The position numbers and the translations under genes were made by a program. From assembly GCA_023247725.1 (NCBI GenBank), contig JAHFFW010000025.1, positions 1 to 37,925 of the forward strand: DNA of 37,925 nt, given 5' to 3'. Origin of the DNA: Candidatus Omnitrophota bacterium. Its GTDB lineage: Bacteria; Omnitrophota; Gorgyraeia; Zapsychrales; JAHFFX01. Positions 31,396-37,925 of this stretch are shown one piece after another (the stretch's first letter is position 1; every line of letters starts with the position of its first letter). Below the pieces are notes generated by a model. The model was not told the DNA's origin. It searched no databases and was given only the letters and a program-made list of their open reading frames with translations.

Positions 31396-32835
31396 TCAGC
31401 CGAGCTTAAATTTGAGGCTCATCTCCCTCGCCAACTCCAAGGCTTCGGATTTTGTCTCAATCTTCCCCAGAACCTGCTGCTCCTCCACGCTTTTGAGAAT
31501 CCTGGCAAAGATGGGCCCGGGCTTCAACTTTATCTCGTTTATGAGATCAGTTCCATTAATCAGACGAACAAAGGTTTTTTCTTTTTTCTTTTCAAAAAAG
31601 CGTCGGCCCAATCCCAGACAAATCCGTTCATGATGTTCCTGATCCGCTTGCGTGGTCAACGGCCCGCGCGTCGAGCGCTGATCCGCGAGCGAAAGCCAGA
31701 GGATACTCGCCCCCTCTTCTTTGGCATCACGAAAATAGCGAAAGATCATCCGTTCGCTGGGTTTTTGAAAATTCGACAGATATCCAGGCCGCAGATGCCA
31801 TAACACCATGTCTTCGAGCATGTGCCTTTCTCGGAGCGAAAGCTTCAATAAAACCGCGATGTGATGGACGATCGTTTTTCCCACGCGTTCATGGCCATGG
31901 AAACTCATCCGATCCTTTTCCACCTTTTTTGTTTCGGGCTTGCCGATGTCGTGCAAGAGCGCCGCTAACTTCATGAGGGCGAATCGCCGCCTTTCTCCGG
32001 ACAAGCGCTCATCAAGATACGCCGAGGCATCGGGATTGGTTTTTGCCTCGAGGATAACCTTTTCCAATTGGCGCACGGTTTCCAACGAATGGGGCCAGAC
32101 ATCCAGATGATGATAACCGCCTTGGAAGCAATCTTCCATGATCTTAATTTGCGGGATCACCTTCTCTAGAATTCCCACCCGATCCATCAAGGCCAAAATC
32201 TCGGCGGCCTTCTCCGATGAAAGGATTTTAAAAAATTCGTCGCGGATCCGTTCATAGGAAACCGATGGCAACAAAGCCCGGTCTTTTTTGATCTGGTTCA
32301 GGGTCTTTAAATCGATGCGAAATCCCGCGAGGACTTGCAGCGAAAAGGCGCGCAACAGCCGCAGCGGATCTTCCTTAAATATCCGAGCCGAGGTCATCCG
32401 GATCTTTTGATTTCTTATATCTTTTAAACCACCCTTTTTATCAATCAAGGCCTTTTGTAAGTTGGTGGCTTTTTCCAGGCGCCGCAGGTCCAAGCACAGT
32501 GTATTGATGGTGAAATCGCGGTGGGCCAGATCTCCGCTCAGGGTTTTCTGGCGAAAGTCGGCAAAATCAAAGGTGTAGACCTGGCCGTCTTTGCGTTTGG
32601 CTACCCTCGCCGTGCCCCGTTGTCGATCGAGCACAATGTAGGCCCCTTTGATCGAACGGGAGAAATTTTGCGCTAAGGACAACGATCCCTGATTGACCGC
32701 AAAATCAAAATCCCCTTTGGGTCGTCCTAAGAAAAAATCTCGCAAGAAACCTCCGACGAGAAAAACCTTGATTTTGCGTTTTTGGGCAAGACGATGGATG
32801 GCTTGAAGTTCGGGGTAGGTGGTTAGTAGCGACAT
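31396..32835 (-). CDS. CCA tRNA nucleotidyltransferase / poly(A) polymerase family with HD domain
   Basis: A 479-residue class II nucleotidyltransferase that adds or repairs the tRNA 3' CCA end, or adds poly(A). The catalytic GG at 28-29 (LVGGFLRD) and metal-binding D42/D44 (GDFDFAV) are seen, then AHRDFTINTL, the EDPLRLLRAF neck motif and RRL. A C-terminal HD phosphohydrolase domain has its first motif at about 295 (LLHDIGKP). CCA-adding and poly(A)-adding members cannot be separated by eye. The start lies 100 nt after the DUF151 gene; macro-Nudix follows closely. Confidence 0.92.
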   Translation of the reverse strand: MSLLTTYPELQAIHRLAQKRKIKVFLVGGFLRDFFLGRPKGDFDFAVNQGSLSLAQNFSRSIKGAYIVLDRQRGTARVAKRKDGQVYTFDFADFRQKTLSGDLAHRDFTINTLCLDLRRLEKATNLQKALIDKKGGLKDIRNQKIRMTSARIFKEDPLRLLRAFSLQVLAGFRIDLKTLNQIKKDRALLPSVSYERIRDEFFKILSSEKAAEILALMDRVGILEKVIPQIKIMEDCFQGGYHHLDVWPHSLETVRQLEKVILEAKTNPDASAYLDERLSGERRRFALMKLAALLHDIGKPETKKVEKDRMSFHGHERVGKTIVHHIAVLLKLSLRERHMLEDMVLWHLRPGYLSNFQKPSERMIFRYFRDAKEEGASILWLSLADQRSTRGPLTTQADQEHHERICLGLGRRFFEKKKEKTFVRLINGTDLINEIKLKPGPIFARILKSVEEQQVLGKIETKSEALELAREMSLKFKLG

Positions 32836-32875
32836 GGGGACGGAGTCAATGGGAGATTATAATGGGGCCCGTGTT

Positions 32876-32911
32876 CCGTGACTCGTGGCCAGTGTCTGAG
32901 ACGAGTCACGG
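32876..32911. repeat. Intergenic hairpin between the DUF151 and CCA enzyme genes
   Basis: CCGTGACTCGT (32876-32886) and ACGAGTCACGG (32901-32911) form a perfect 11-bp stem with a 14-nt loop. It has no U-tract on the minus strand. A TATAAT-like box follows downstream without a good -35. Confidence 0.6.
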
Positions 32912-32935
32912 GCGGCGAGCCACAGATCGCGAATC

Positions 32936-33340
32936 CTACGGCTTAATCACCGCCGCTCGCTTGAGGACATCTTCTTCCACAAAAATCTGCGCACCGGTCC
33001 GCACCGCCAGGGCAATCCCGTCCGAAGGGCGGGCATCGACGATCTTGAATTTTCCATCGGCGGTTTTTAATTCCAGTTTCGCGTGAAAGGTGTTCTCGAC
33101 CAGCTTATCGATCACGAGGCGTTCCAGCTTGGCCCCCAGCGCGTCAATCGTGGAAACCAAAAGATCATGCGTCATGGGTCGGGGCACTTCCAGGCCGGAG
33201 ATCTTCATTTTGATACTGGAGGCTTCTAAGAAACCAATCACAATGGGAAATTGTCGCTCCCCGTTTTTTTCTTTGAGGACAATGATCTGGTCCTGGCGCT
33301 TTTCGTCAATGATAATTTTACTCAATTCGACGTGAATCAT
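32936..33340 (-). CDS. Bifunctional nuclease family protein (DUF151/BFN)
   Basis: A 134-residue protein of the BFN family, members of which show DNase/RNase activity in plants and occur as single domains in bacteria. Typical features are the N-terminal VELSKIIIDE, FPIVIGFLEASSI, RPMTHDLL and the C-terminal DARPSDGIALAVRTGAQIFV. The ATG at 33340 gives the usual N-terminus; a GTG at 33355 overlapping the nrdR stop as GTGA is an equally possible start and would couple the genes. Confidence 0.88.
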   Translation of the reverse strand: MIHVELSKIIIDEKRQDQIIVLKEKNGERQFPIVIGFLEASSIKMKISGLEVPRPMTHDLLVSTIDALGAKLERLVIDKLVENTFHAKLELKTADGKFKIVDARPSDGIALAVRTGAQIFVEEDVLKRAAVIKP

Positions 33341-33351
33341 AATCCTTTTAC

Positions 33352-33846
33352 TCACTTTCTCTTCTTTGGCAAGGCCACTCTTTCTTTGATTTTATCCCGA
33401 TCCAAAATGCTTTTGAGTTCGCTCATAAACTGATTGACGTCCTTGAACTGGCGATAGACCGAGGCGAACCGAACATAGGCCACCTCATCCAACTGCGACA
33501 ATTTTTCCATGACCAATTCGCCGATCACCTTGGAATCAATCTCGCGGTCAAACTTTTTTTGGACCAAACGTTCGATGTCCGTCGTGATTTCTTCAATCTT
33601 CTCAATGGAAACCGGGCGTTTCTCGCAGGCCTTCATGATTCCCGAAACGATGCGGGTGCGGTCGAAGGCCTGGCGCCGTCCATCCTTCTTGACCACCATG
33701 AGAGGTACCTGTTCTACGTATTCGTAGGTGGTGAAGCGATAAACGCACTTGAGGCATTCCCGGCGCCGGCGGATAGCGGTTCCGTCTGCGCTTAAACGCG
33801 AATCGATGACCTTGGTCTCTGGATGGGAACAGGTTGGGCATTTCAT
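33352..33846 (-). CDS. nrdR: Transcriptional repressor NrdR
   Basis: NrdR represses ribonucleotide reductase genes through NrdR boxes, sensing dATP/ATP. The 164-residue protein has the zinc ribbon (MKCPTCSHPETKV, then CLKC near 31-34) with the RRRRECLKC signature. An ATP-cone domain follows (VVKKDGRRQAFDRTRI and the following helices to YVRFASVYRQFKD). Length is slightly above the usual 150-155 because of a basic tail. Often found beside glyA, as here. No NrdR box or nrd gene was seen in the window. Confidence 0.96.
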   Translation of the reverse strand: MKCPTCSHPETKVIDSRLSADGTAIRRRRECLKCVYRFTTYEYVEQVPLMVVKKDGRRQAFDRTRIVSGIMKACEKRPVSIEKIEEITTDIERLVQKKFDREIDSKVIGELVMEKLSQLDEVAYVRFASVYRQFKDVNQFMSELKSILDRDKIKERVALPKKRK

Positions 33847-33909
33847 CGTATTTTAAAAATTAACAACAGAAATCTTTGAAAGGGTTTGCGAGCCGGATGA
33901 GTGATGCAT

Positions 33910-35187
33910 TTATGGCTCATCGCGCAACCCCCGACCCGCCACCTTCAATAAATCTCGATAGATTGGAAATCTCCTGGCAATTTCTTCCACCTTTTGTTGA
34001 ATCTGAACCAGCGCGGCGTGATCATCCCGGCGCGCGATCACCTCATCGATCAACTGGGCGATTTCCTCCATTTCCTTTTCCTTCATTCCCCGGGACGTCA
34101 GGGCCGCCGTGCCAATGCGCAAGCCGCTGGTGATCATGGGCGGAGCGGGATCAAAAGGAATCAGATTTTTATTCACCGTGATTTGGACTTCATCGAGAAT
34201 ACCCGCGGCATCTTTTCCGGAAACATTTTGGGGCCGCAAATCCACCATGAACAAATGATTATCCGTGCCGCCCGTCACAATGCGAAATCCCCGACGGGCG
34301 AGAGCGAAAGAAAGGGCCTGACAATTTTTCACAATCTGTTTTTGATAATCTTTAAACTCCTGGGTGAGCGCCTCCTTAAAGGCCACGGCCTTGGCGGCCA
34401 CGACATGCATCAAGGGGCCGCCCTGGATTCCGGGGAAAACCGTCATGTCAATTTTTTTTGCGAACTCCTGGCGGCAAAGGATCATGCCGGCCCGCGGCCC
34501 GCGCAGGGTCTTATGCGTTGTGGTCGTGACAAATTCAGCAAAGGGCACCGGGCTAGGATGGAGTCCTGCCGCCACGAGCCCGGCGATATGGGCCATATCC
34601 ACGAACAGATAAGCTCCGACGGAGTCGGCCACCTCGCGAAATTTCTTAAAATCGATAATTCGTGAGTAAGCCGAAGCCCCGGCCAGGATCATCTTTGGTT
34701 TATGTTCCTTGGCCAGCACCGAGATCTCATCGAAATCGATCAGTTCCGTTTTCGGATTCACTTTATAAGTGACGATGTGATAGGTCCGGCCAGAAAAATT
34801 GATTTTATGGCCGTGAGTCAAATGCCCGCCGCAGGCCAAATCCATGGCCAGGACTGTTTCACCGGGTTGCAAGGCCGCATAATAAACCGCCATATTGGCC
34901 GAGGAACCCGAGTGCGGCTGCACATTGACATGCTCGGCGCCGAATAATTGTTTGGCGCGGTCAATGGCCAGATTCTCGACGACATCCACATTTTCGCAGC
35001 CGCTGTACCAACGGGCTTTCGGATAGCCTTCGGCGTATTTATTGGTCATGACCGAGCCCTGCGCCTCCAAAACCGCTTCGGAGACGAAATTTTCGGAGGC
35101 GATCATTTCCAGATTGTCATTCTGCCGCTGGATCTCATTGACAATGGCCTGGTAAACTTCCGGATCAGTTTTTTGTAAAGACGACAT
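33910..35187 (-). CDS. glyA: Serine hydroxymethyltransferase
   Basis: GlyA interconverts serine and glycine with tetrahydrofolate, the main source of one-carbon units (for example for PurE/PurC-dependent purine synthesis). The PLP lysine is K226 in [12 protein letters not shown]. Also visible are [23 protein letters not shown], and the C-terminal [13 protein letters not shown]. Residues 59-68 read [10 protein letters not shown], where most family members have RYYGGCEYVD. Length 425 is standard. The start has GGAGAA close upstream. It sits between rpiB and nrdR, as in Bacillus-type neighbourhoods. Confidence 0.96.
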   Translation of the reverse strand: MSSLQKTDPEVYQAIVNEIQRQNDNLEMIASENFVSEAVLEAQGSVMTNKYAEGYPKARWYSGCENVDVVENLAIDRAKQLFGAEHVNVQPHSGSSANMAVYYAALQPGETVLAMDLACGGHLTHGHKINFSGRTYHIVTYKVNPKTELIDFDEISVLAKEHKPKMILAGASAYSRIIDFKKFREVADSVGAYLFVDMAHIAGLVAAGLHPSPVPFAEFVTTTTHKTLRGPRAGMILCRQEFAKKIDMTVFPGIQGGPLMHVVAAKAVAFKEALTQEFKDYQKQIVKNCQALSFALARRGFRIVTGGTDNHLFMVDLRPQNVSGKDAAGILDEVQITVNKNLIPFDPAPPMITSGLRIGTAALTSRGMKEKEMEEIAQLIDEVIARRDDHAALVQIQQKVEEIARRFPIYRDLLKVAGRGLRDEP

Positions 35188-35220
35188 AAATTCTCCGGTT
35201 TGTTCTTATGGCTACTGCGA

Positions 35221-35259
35221 CGGCGCCCCGCCGCGATTTAAAGTTCGGGCGGGGCGCCG
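35221..35259. repeat. GC-rich hairpin between rpiB and glyA
   Basis: CGGCGCCCCGCC (35221-35232) and GGCGGGGCGCCG (35248-35259) form a 12-bp perfect stem with a 15-nt AT-rich loop. No U-tract on the minus strand. It lies in the 98-nt gap of an apparently continuous operon. Confidence 0.65.
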
Positions 35260-35285
35260 CTGAAAATCCACTTTAGCTCCGTGTC

Positions 35286-35771
35286 CTAGCGGGAAGCTTC
35301 AAAATCTTGAAAAAATTTCTTTTCAATTTCCTGAATCTGCCGGAACCGACGCTGGTGCCGGCCGCCTGCAAATTCGGATTTCAGCCAGATTCGAACGATT
35401 TGCGCGATTTCCCTTTTCTGAACAAATTTGGCGCCAATGACGAGGACATTGGCATTGTTATGTTGCCGGGATAACTGGGCAGCCCGTTTCGTATAGCAGA
35501 GGGCTGCGTAAGCCCCGCGAATTTTATTGGCCGCAATACAGTGACCGATTCCCGTCAGGCAAATCAAAATTCCTTTAGCCTTGTGCTCGACGACCTTGCG
35601 GGCCAACCGGTCAGAGATCTTCGGATAATCGCAGGGCGGTTGGGGGACAAACGTTCCCAGGTCTTCAACGTCATAACCCTCCTTTTGCAATTGCCGAGCA
35701 ATCAGATTCTTGAGTTTAAAACCGCGGTGATCGGCACCGATAAAAACTTTTTGACTTGCACTGGTAGGCAT
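35286..35771 (-). CDS. rpiB: Ribose 5-phosphate isomerase B
   Basis: Interconverts ribulose 5-phosphate and ribose 5-phosphate (RpiB/LacAB family). The 161 residues include GADHRGFKLK (12-21), CDYPKISDRLA, the active-site Cys in ILICLTGIG, and AANKIRGAYAALC. After the catalytic Cys it reads LTGIGHCIAANK, where the family usually has GSGIGMSIAANK, so a second Cys sits in the anion-binding loop. It starts 6 nt after the TsaC-phosphatase gene. Confidence 0.92.
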   Translation of the reverse strand: MPTSASQKVFIGADHRGFKLKNLIARQLQKEGYDVEDLGTFVPQPPCDYPKISDRLARKVVEHKAKGILICLTGIGHCIAANKIRGAYAALCYTKRAAQLSRQHNNANVLVIGAKFVQKREIAQIVRIWLKSEFAGGRHQRRFRQIQEIEKKFFQDFEASR

Positions 35772-35777
35772 AGATCA

Positions 35778-36842
35778 TCAGATGAGATTGGCAATCTTGG
35801 CCACAGCTTCCTTGATCAGCATTAAGCATTCTTCATATTCCATGGGGGATTTTCCAATCGGGTCCGGGACATCCAACGACTGCGAAAAACTGCTTGGTAT
35901 ATTAGCAAATTCCCGCAAAAGATATACTCTTTTTTCCACCTCAGGCATCCGTTCGATGATTTGCTGTCGGTGGAGGCCGGTCATAACGAGAATCAAATCC
36001 GCCTTCTTAAGAAGGATGCTATTTAAAGGCTGGGATTGATGCATGGTCGCATCCATTCCCTCCCGACGAAGTACATGAATGGTTTCGGCGCTCGCCCCGG
36101 AACGAACAAAGACGCTCGTTCCCGCCGAGATGACCTCGACGTCATGGCGATGACCTAAAATTTTTTTGAGCAGATATTCGGCCATGACGGAACGGCAGCT
36201 GTTTCCGGTACAGACAAAAAGGACGGTTTTTTGTTTGACGACCCGTTCGATATCACCAAAGTGAATCACTCCTTCGCGGATGATCTTGGGTTCGGTCGCG
36301 GTGCAATCGACCACGGTCGAACTTTTTCCCCATTGAGCGGGTCCACCATCGATCGCCAAATCCACGAGGCCATTGAGATCGAGGAGCGCCTCGGCACAGG
36401 TTTTGGGTGGCTCTTTGCCTTCCAAATTTGCGGAGGGAGCCGCCACGATACATTGGGCTTCCTGAATCAAGTTGAGTGCAATCACATGATCAGGCATGCG
36501 GATGCCAATGGTTTCACCTTCCTTCATTGAAGGGACGACCATGGTCAAAGGTCCTGGCCAAAAACGATCCGCCAGTTTATACACCATGAGGTTTGGGGTC
36601 GTCGTCAATTGCAGAAGATTCGCCCTCTGGGAAACAAGGACGCTGAAAGGCTTATGTTCGCTACGGCGTTTCACCTCCCGCAAACGATCCATGGTTTTTT
36701 TATTCTCATAATCCACTGCGATTCCGTAAACCGTTTCCGTCGGAAAAATCACCAGCCCTCCTTGCCGGATGACTTTCGCCGCCTGAGCAATTTTGTCCAT
36801 TTCGGGAAATTGCGGATGGATTTCCAGGATCTTCGTGGGCAT
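35778..36842 (-). CDS. Threonylcarbamoyl-AMP synthase (TsaC/Sua5-type) fused to low-molecular-weight phosphatase
   Basis: A 354-residue two-domain protein. Residues 10-200 form a YrdC/TsaC domain (FPTETVYGIAVD, RFWPGPLTMV, APSANLEGKEPP, STVVDCT) that makes threonylcarbamoyl-AMP for tRNA t6A37. Residues 205-354 form a low-molecular-weight phosphatase with P-loop CTGNSCRS (C211, R217) and the general-acid DPIG near 327-330. Position 215 is Ser; arginine phosphatase YwlE has Thr here and tyrosine phosphatases usually Ile, so specificity is open. The Sua5 C-terminal domain is absent. ATG 36842 is used because longer starts overlap purE. Confidence 0.92.
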   Translation of the reverse strand: MPTKILEIHPQFPEMDKIAQAAKVIRQGGLVIFPTETVYGIAVDYENKKTMDRLREVKRRSEHKPFSVLVSQRANLLQLTTTPNLMVYKLADRFWPGPLTMVVPSMKEGETIGIRMPDHVIALNLIQEAQCIVAAPSANLEGKEPPKTCAEALLDLNGLVDLAIDGGPAQWGKSSTVVDCTATEPKIIREGVIHFGDIERVVKQKTVLFVCTGNSCRSVMAEYLLKKILGHRHDVEVISAGTSVFVRSGASAETIHVLRREGMDATMHQSQPLNSILLKKADLILVMTGLHRQQIIERMPEVEKRVYLLREFANIPSSFSQSLDVPDPIGKSPMEYEECLMLIKEAVAKIANLI

Positions 36843-36885
36843 GATTACATTGAGAAGTGTAGCCGGATTTATGCGGGATCTTCCT

Positions 36886-37368
36886 CTATATCTTTGTTTT
36901 AAGAACCTTTTCTCTCTGATCGTTTCGGTACTTCTCCAATTTTCGGTCAATTTCGGCATCGCTCAAGGCCAAAATCCTTAACGCTAAGAGCGCGGCATTC
37001 TTCGCACCGCTTTTGCCAATGGCGACCGCGCCCACCGGCACACCCGGGGGCATCTGCACCGTCGATAATAAAGAATCCATGCCATGGAGAGCCGTCGACT
37101 CAATGGGAACCCCGATCACCGGCAGCAGGCTGTGGGCGGCAACCACTCCGGCCAAAGCCGCCGAACCGCCCGCTCCGCAAATAATAACCTTGGCACCGCG
37201 TCCCTTTAACTCTTCGGCGTATTGCGCACATTCTTTGGGAGAACGGTGGGCGGATAAGACCCGCAATTCATGCGTCACCCCAAAATCGTCCAAAATCTTG
37301 GCGGCCTCTTGCATCGTCGGCAAATCCGATTCACTGCCCATCATGATGGCGACTTGAATTTTTTTCAT
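36886..37368 (-). CDS. purE: N5-carboxyaminoimidazole ribonucleotide mutase PurE
   Basis: Class I PurE converts N5-CAIR to CAIR in purine synthesis; PurC (23185-24081) uses the product. The 160-residue protein shows MMGSESDLPTM (9-19), SAHRSP (39-44), GAGGSAALAGVVAAH and PVIGVP. It has the usual length. No purK lies next to it in this window. The start is 8 nt after the restriction endonuclease stop, with a weak AAGAGA ribosome-binding site overlapping that stop. Confidence 0.95.
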   Translation of the reverse strand: MKKIQVAIMMGSESDLPTMQEAAKILDDFGVTHELRVLSAHRSPKECAQYAEELKGRGAKVIICGAGGSAALAGVVAAHSLLPVIGVPIESTALHGMDSLLSTVQMPPGVPVGAVAIGKSGAKNAALLALRILALSDAEIDRKLEKYRNDQREKVLKTKI

Positions 37369-37376
37369 ATTTTCTC

Positions 37377-37925
37377 TTATTGTTGATCTTCTATTCTGAC
37401 TTCGCAGCTAGCAAGTTTTCTTTTTGCAGAATTCAGATAAACAATTTTATCCCATAAAATAGATCCATCTCGATGACAATACTCTTTTATAAATTCTAAA
37501 GTGAATCTATTAATAATTTTGGCATACTCTAGCTGGAATTTTTCGTTTCTCTCTTTTGCTTGATGTCCTAGCGGTTCGATAATCTCAATATATAATTTAT
37601 CATCTCCTGAAATAAAATCCCAAAAACGTTGGCCACACAACTTAATGTATTCACCTTTTTCAGGATTATCGTCACAACCATAACAACAACCATTAATAGC
37701 TACAATCGGGATCCCTTTAAGACCTTGACTTAAAATTCTCTTTGCCTTATTAAAGTTATTGACCATTTCACGAATCTGGCCACTATTCCCCCAATTTGGA
37801 CCAGATTTATTGAAATTTTCTCTTCCAACGATTGATTTAGTAGGATATCGTAATATGTATGAGACCAAATGGAAGCCAAGAAGAGATAGCGAAGCGAAGA
37901 CAGCTGGCGATAAAGTTGTTGAAGC
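37377..37925 (-). CDS. Type II restriction endonuclease, PmeII-like, partial
   Basis: The frame is open to the window edge, so the gene is partial. From KSGPNWGNSGQ onward it matches my memory of the PmeII-type endonuclease family: AINGCCYG, CGQRFWDFISG, IIEPLGHQAKERN, and a C-terminal INRFTLEF. Cutting unmodified foreign DNA is the expected role. Upstream of KSGPNWGN (beyond about 37806) the translation becomes hydrophobic and no longer resembles the family. One extra A near 37803-37806 would give ISIKSGPNWGN, closer to the expected catalytic strand, so a frameshift or broken 5' end is possible. The gene is visibly AT-richer than its neighbours, as for acquired restriction genes. No methyltransferase is in view. 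Confidence 0.72.
   Translation of the reverse strand, partial: ASTTLSPAVFASLSLLGFHLVSYILRYPTKSIVGRENFNKSGPNWGNSGQIREMVNNFNKAKRILSQGLKGIPIVAINGCCYGCDDNPEKGEYIKLCGQRFWDFISGDDKLYIEIIEPLGHQAKERNEKFQLEYAKIINRFTLEFIKEYCHRDGSILWDKIVYLNSAKRKLASCEVRIEDQQ

Noticed and set aside
37855-37925. Plus-strand start MYETKWKPRR at the right edge as a divergent gene
   Set aside because: Only 23 codons are visible and it overlaps the endonuclease frame; with no sequence beyond the edge neither reading can be preferred.

Overview
The window is 37.9 kb of bacterial chromosome, and every gene I can support lies on the minus strand, so it is read from right to left. LptD, an OMP-type signal peptide and a SPOR-domain protein indicate a diderm cell envelope. 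hrcA with a CIRCE operator, NrdR, a TsaC/Sua5-LMW-phosphatase fusion and a PEPCK-like DUF4914 protein fit an uncultivated diderm lineage such as Omnitrophota or another PVC-related group. That placement is an inference from gene content and was not tested by phylogeny. No rRNA, tRNA, CRISPR array or insertion sequence was recognised.

Right end (about 28-37.9 kb): an AT-rich PmeII-type restriction endonuclease, cut by the window edge, abuts purE. It is followed by a TsaC-LMW phosphatase fusion, rpiB, glyA, nrdR, a DUF151 nuclease, a CCA-adding enzyme/poly(A) polymerase, a macro-Nudix fusion, a small membrane protein, an SDR oxidoreductase, a YgfZ-type folate protein and a trans-sulfuration enzyme. 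The order tsaC-phosphatase-rpiB-glyA matches the Bacillus ywlC-ywlE-ywlF-glyA neighbourhood.

Middle (17.5-26.8 kb): a secreted D/R/E-rich repeat protein ends at a very strong terminator. The PEPCK-like DUF4914 gene follows, with a strong promoter and a leader that folds like a conditional terminator, then purC. Next is the tight set SPOR/TPR protein, miaA, hflX and clpB. clpB is split by a -1 frameshift exactly at a UUUAAAA heptamer.

Heat-shock and regulatory block (10-17.4 kb): a small secreted protein, a two-receiver response regulator and two hypothetical genes precede hrcA-grpE-dnaK-dnaJ. That operon has a consensus promoter with CIRCE at the transcription start. HrcA lacks its middle domain.

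Left end (0-10 kb): a small Cys-containing ORF, fmdB, a VanZ-like gene, DUF1015 and accD are followed by an envelope operon (ROK kinase, lptD, UDP-glucose dehydrogenase). Then come two cold-shock genes, the second placed directly behind an intrinsic terminator, and class I fructose-bisphosphate aldolase. A 31-residue membrane ORF ends the window.

No gene-free stretch exceeds 300 bases; the longest gaps (about 230-265 nt) hold promoters, leaders or palindromic repeats. Long GC-rich hairpins recur between genes, and one lies in frame inside the macro-Nudix gene.
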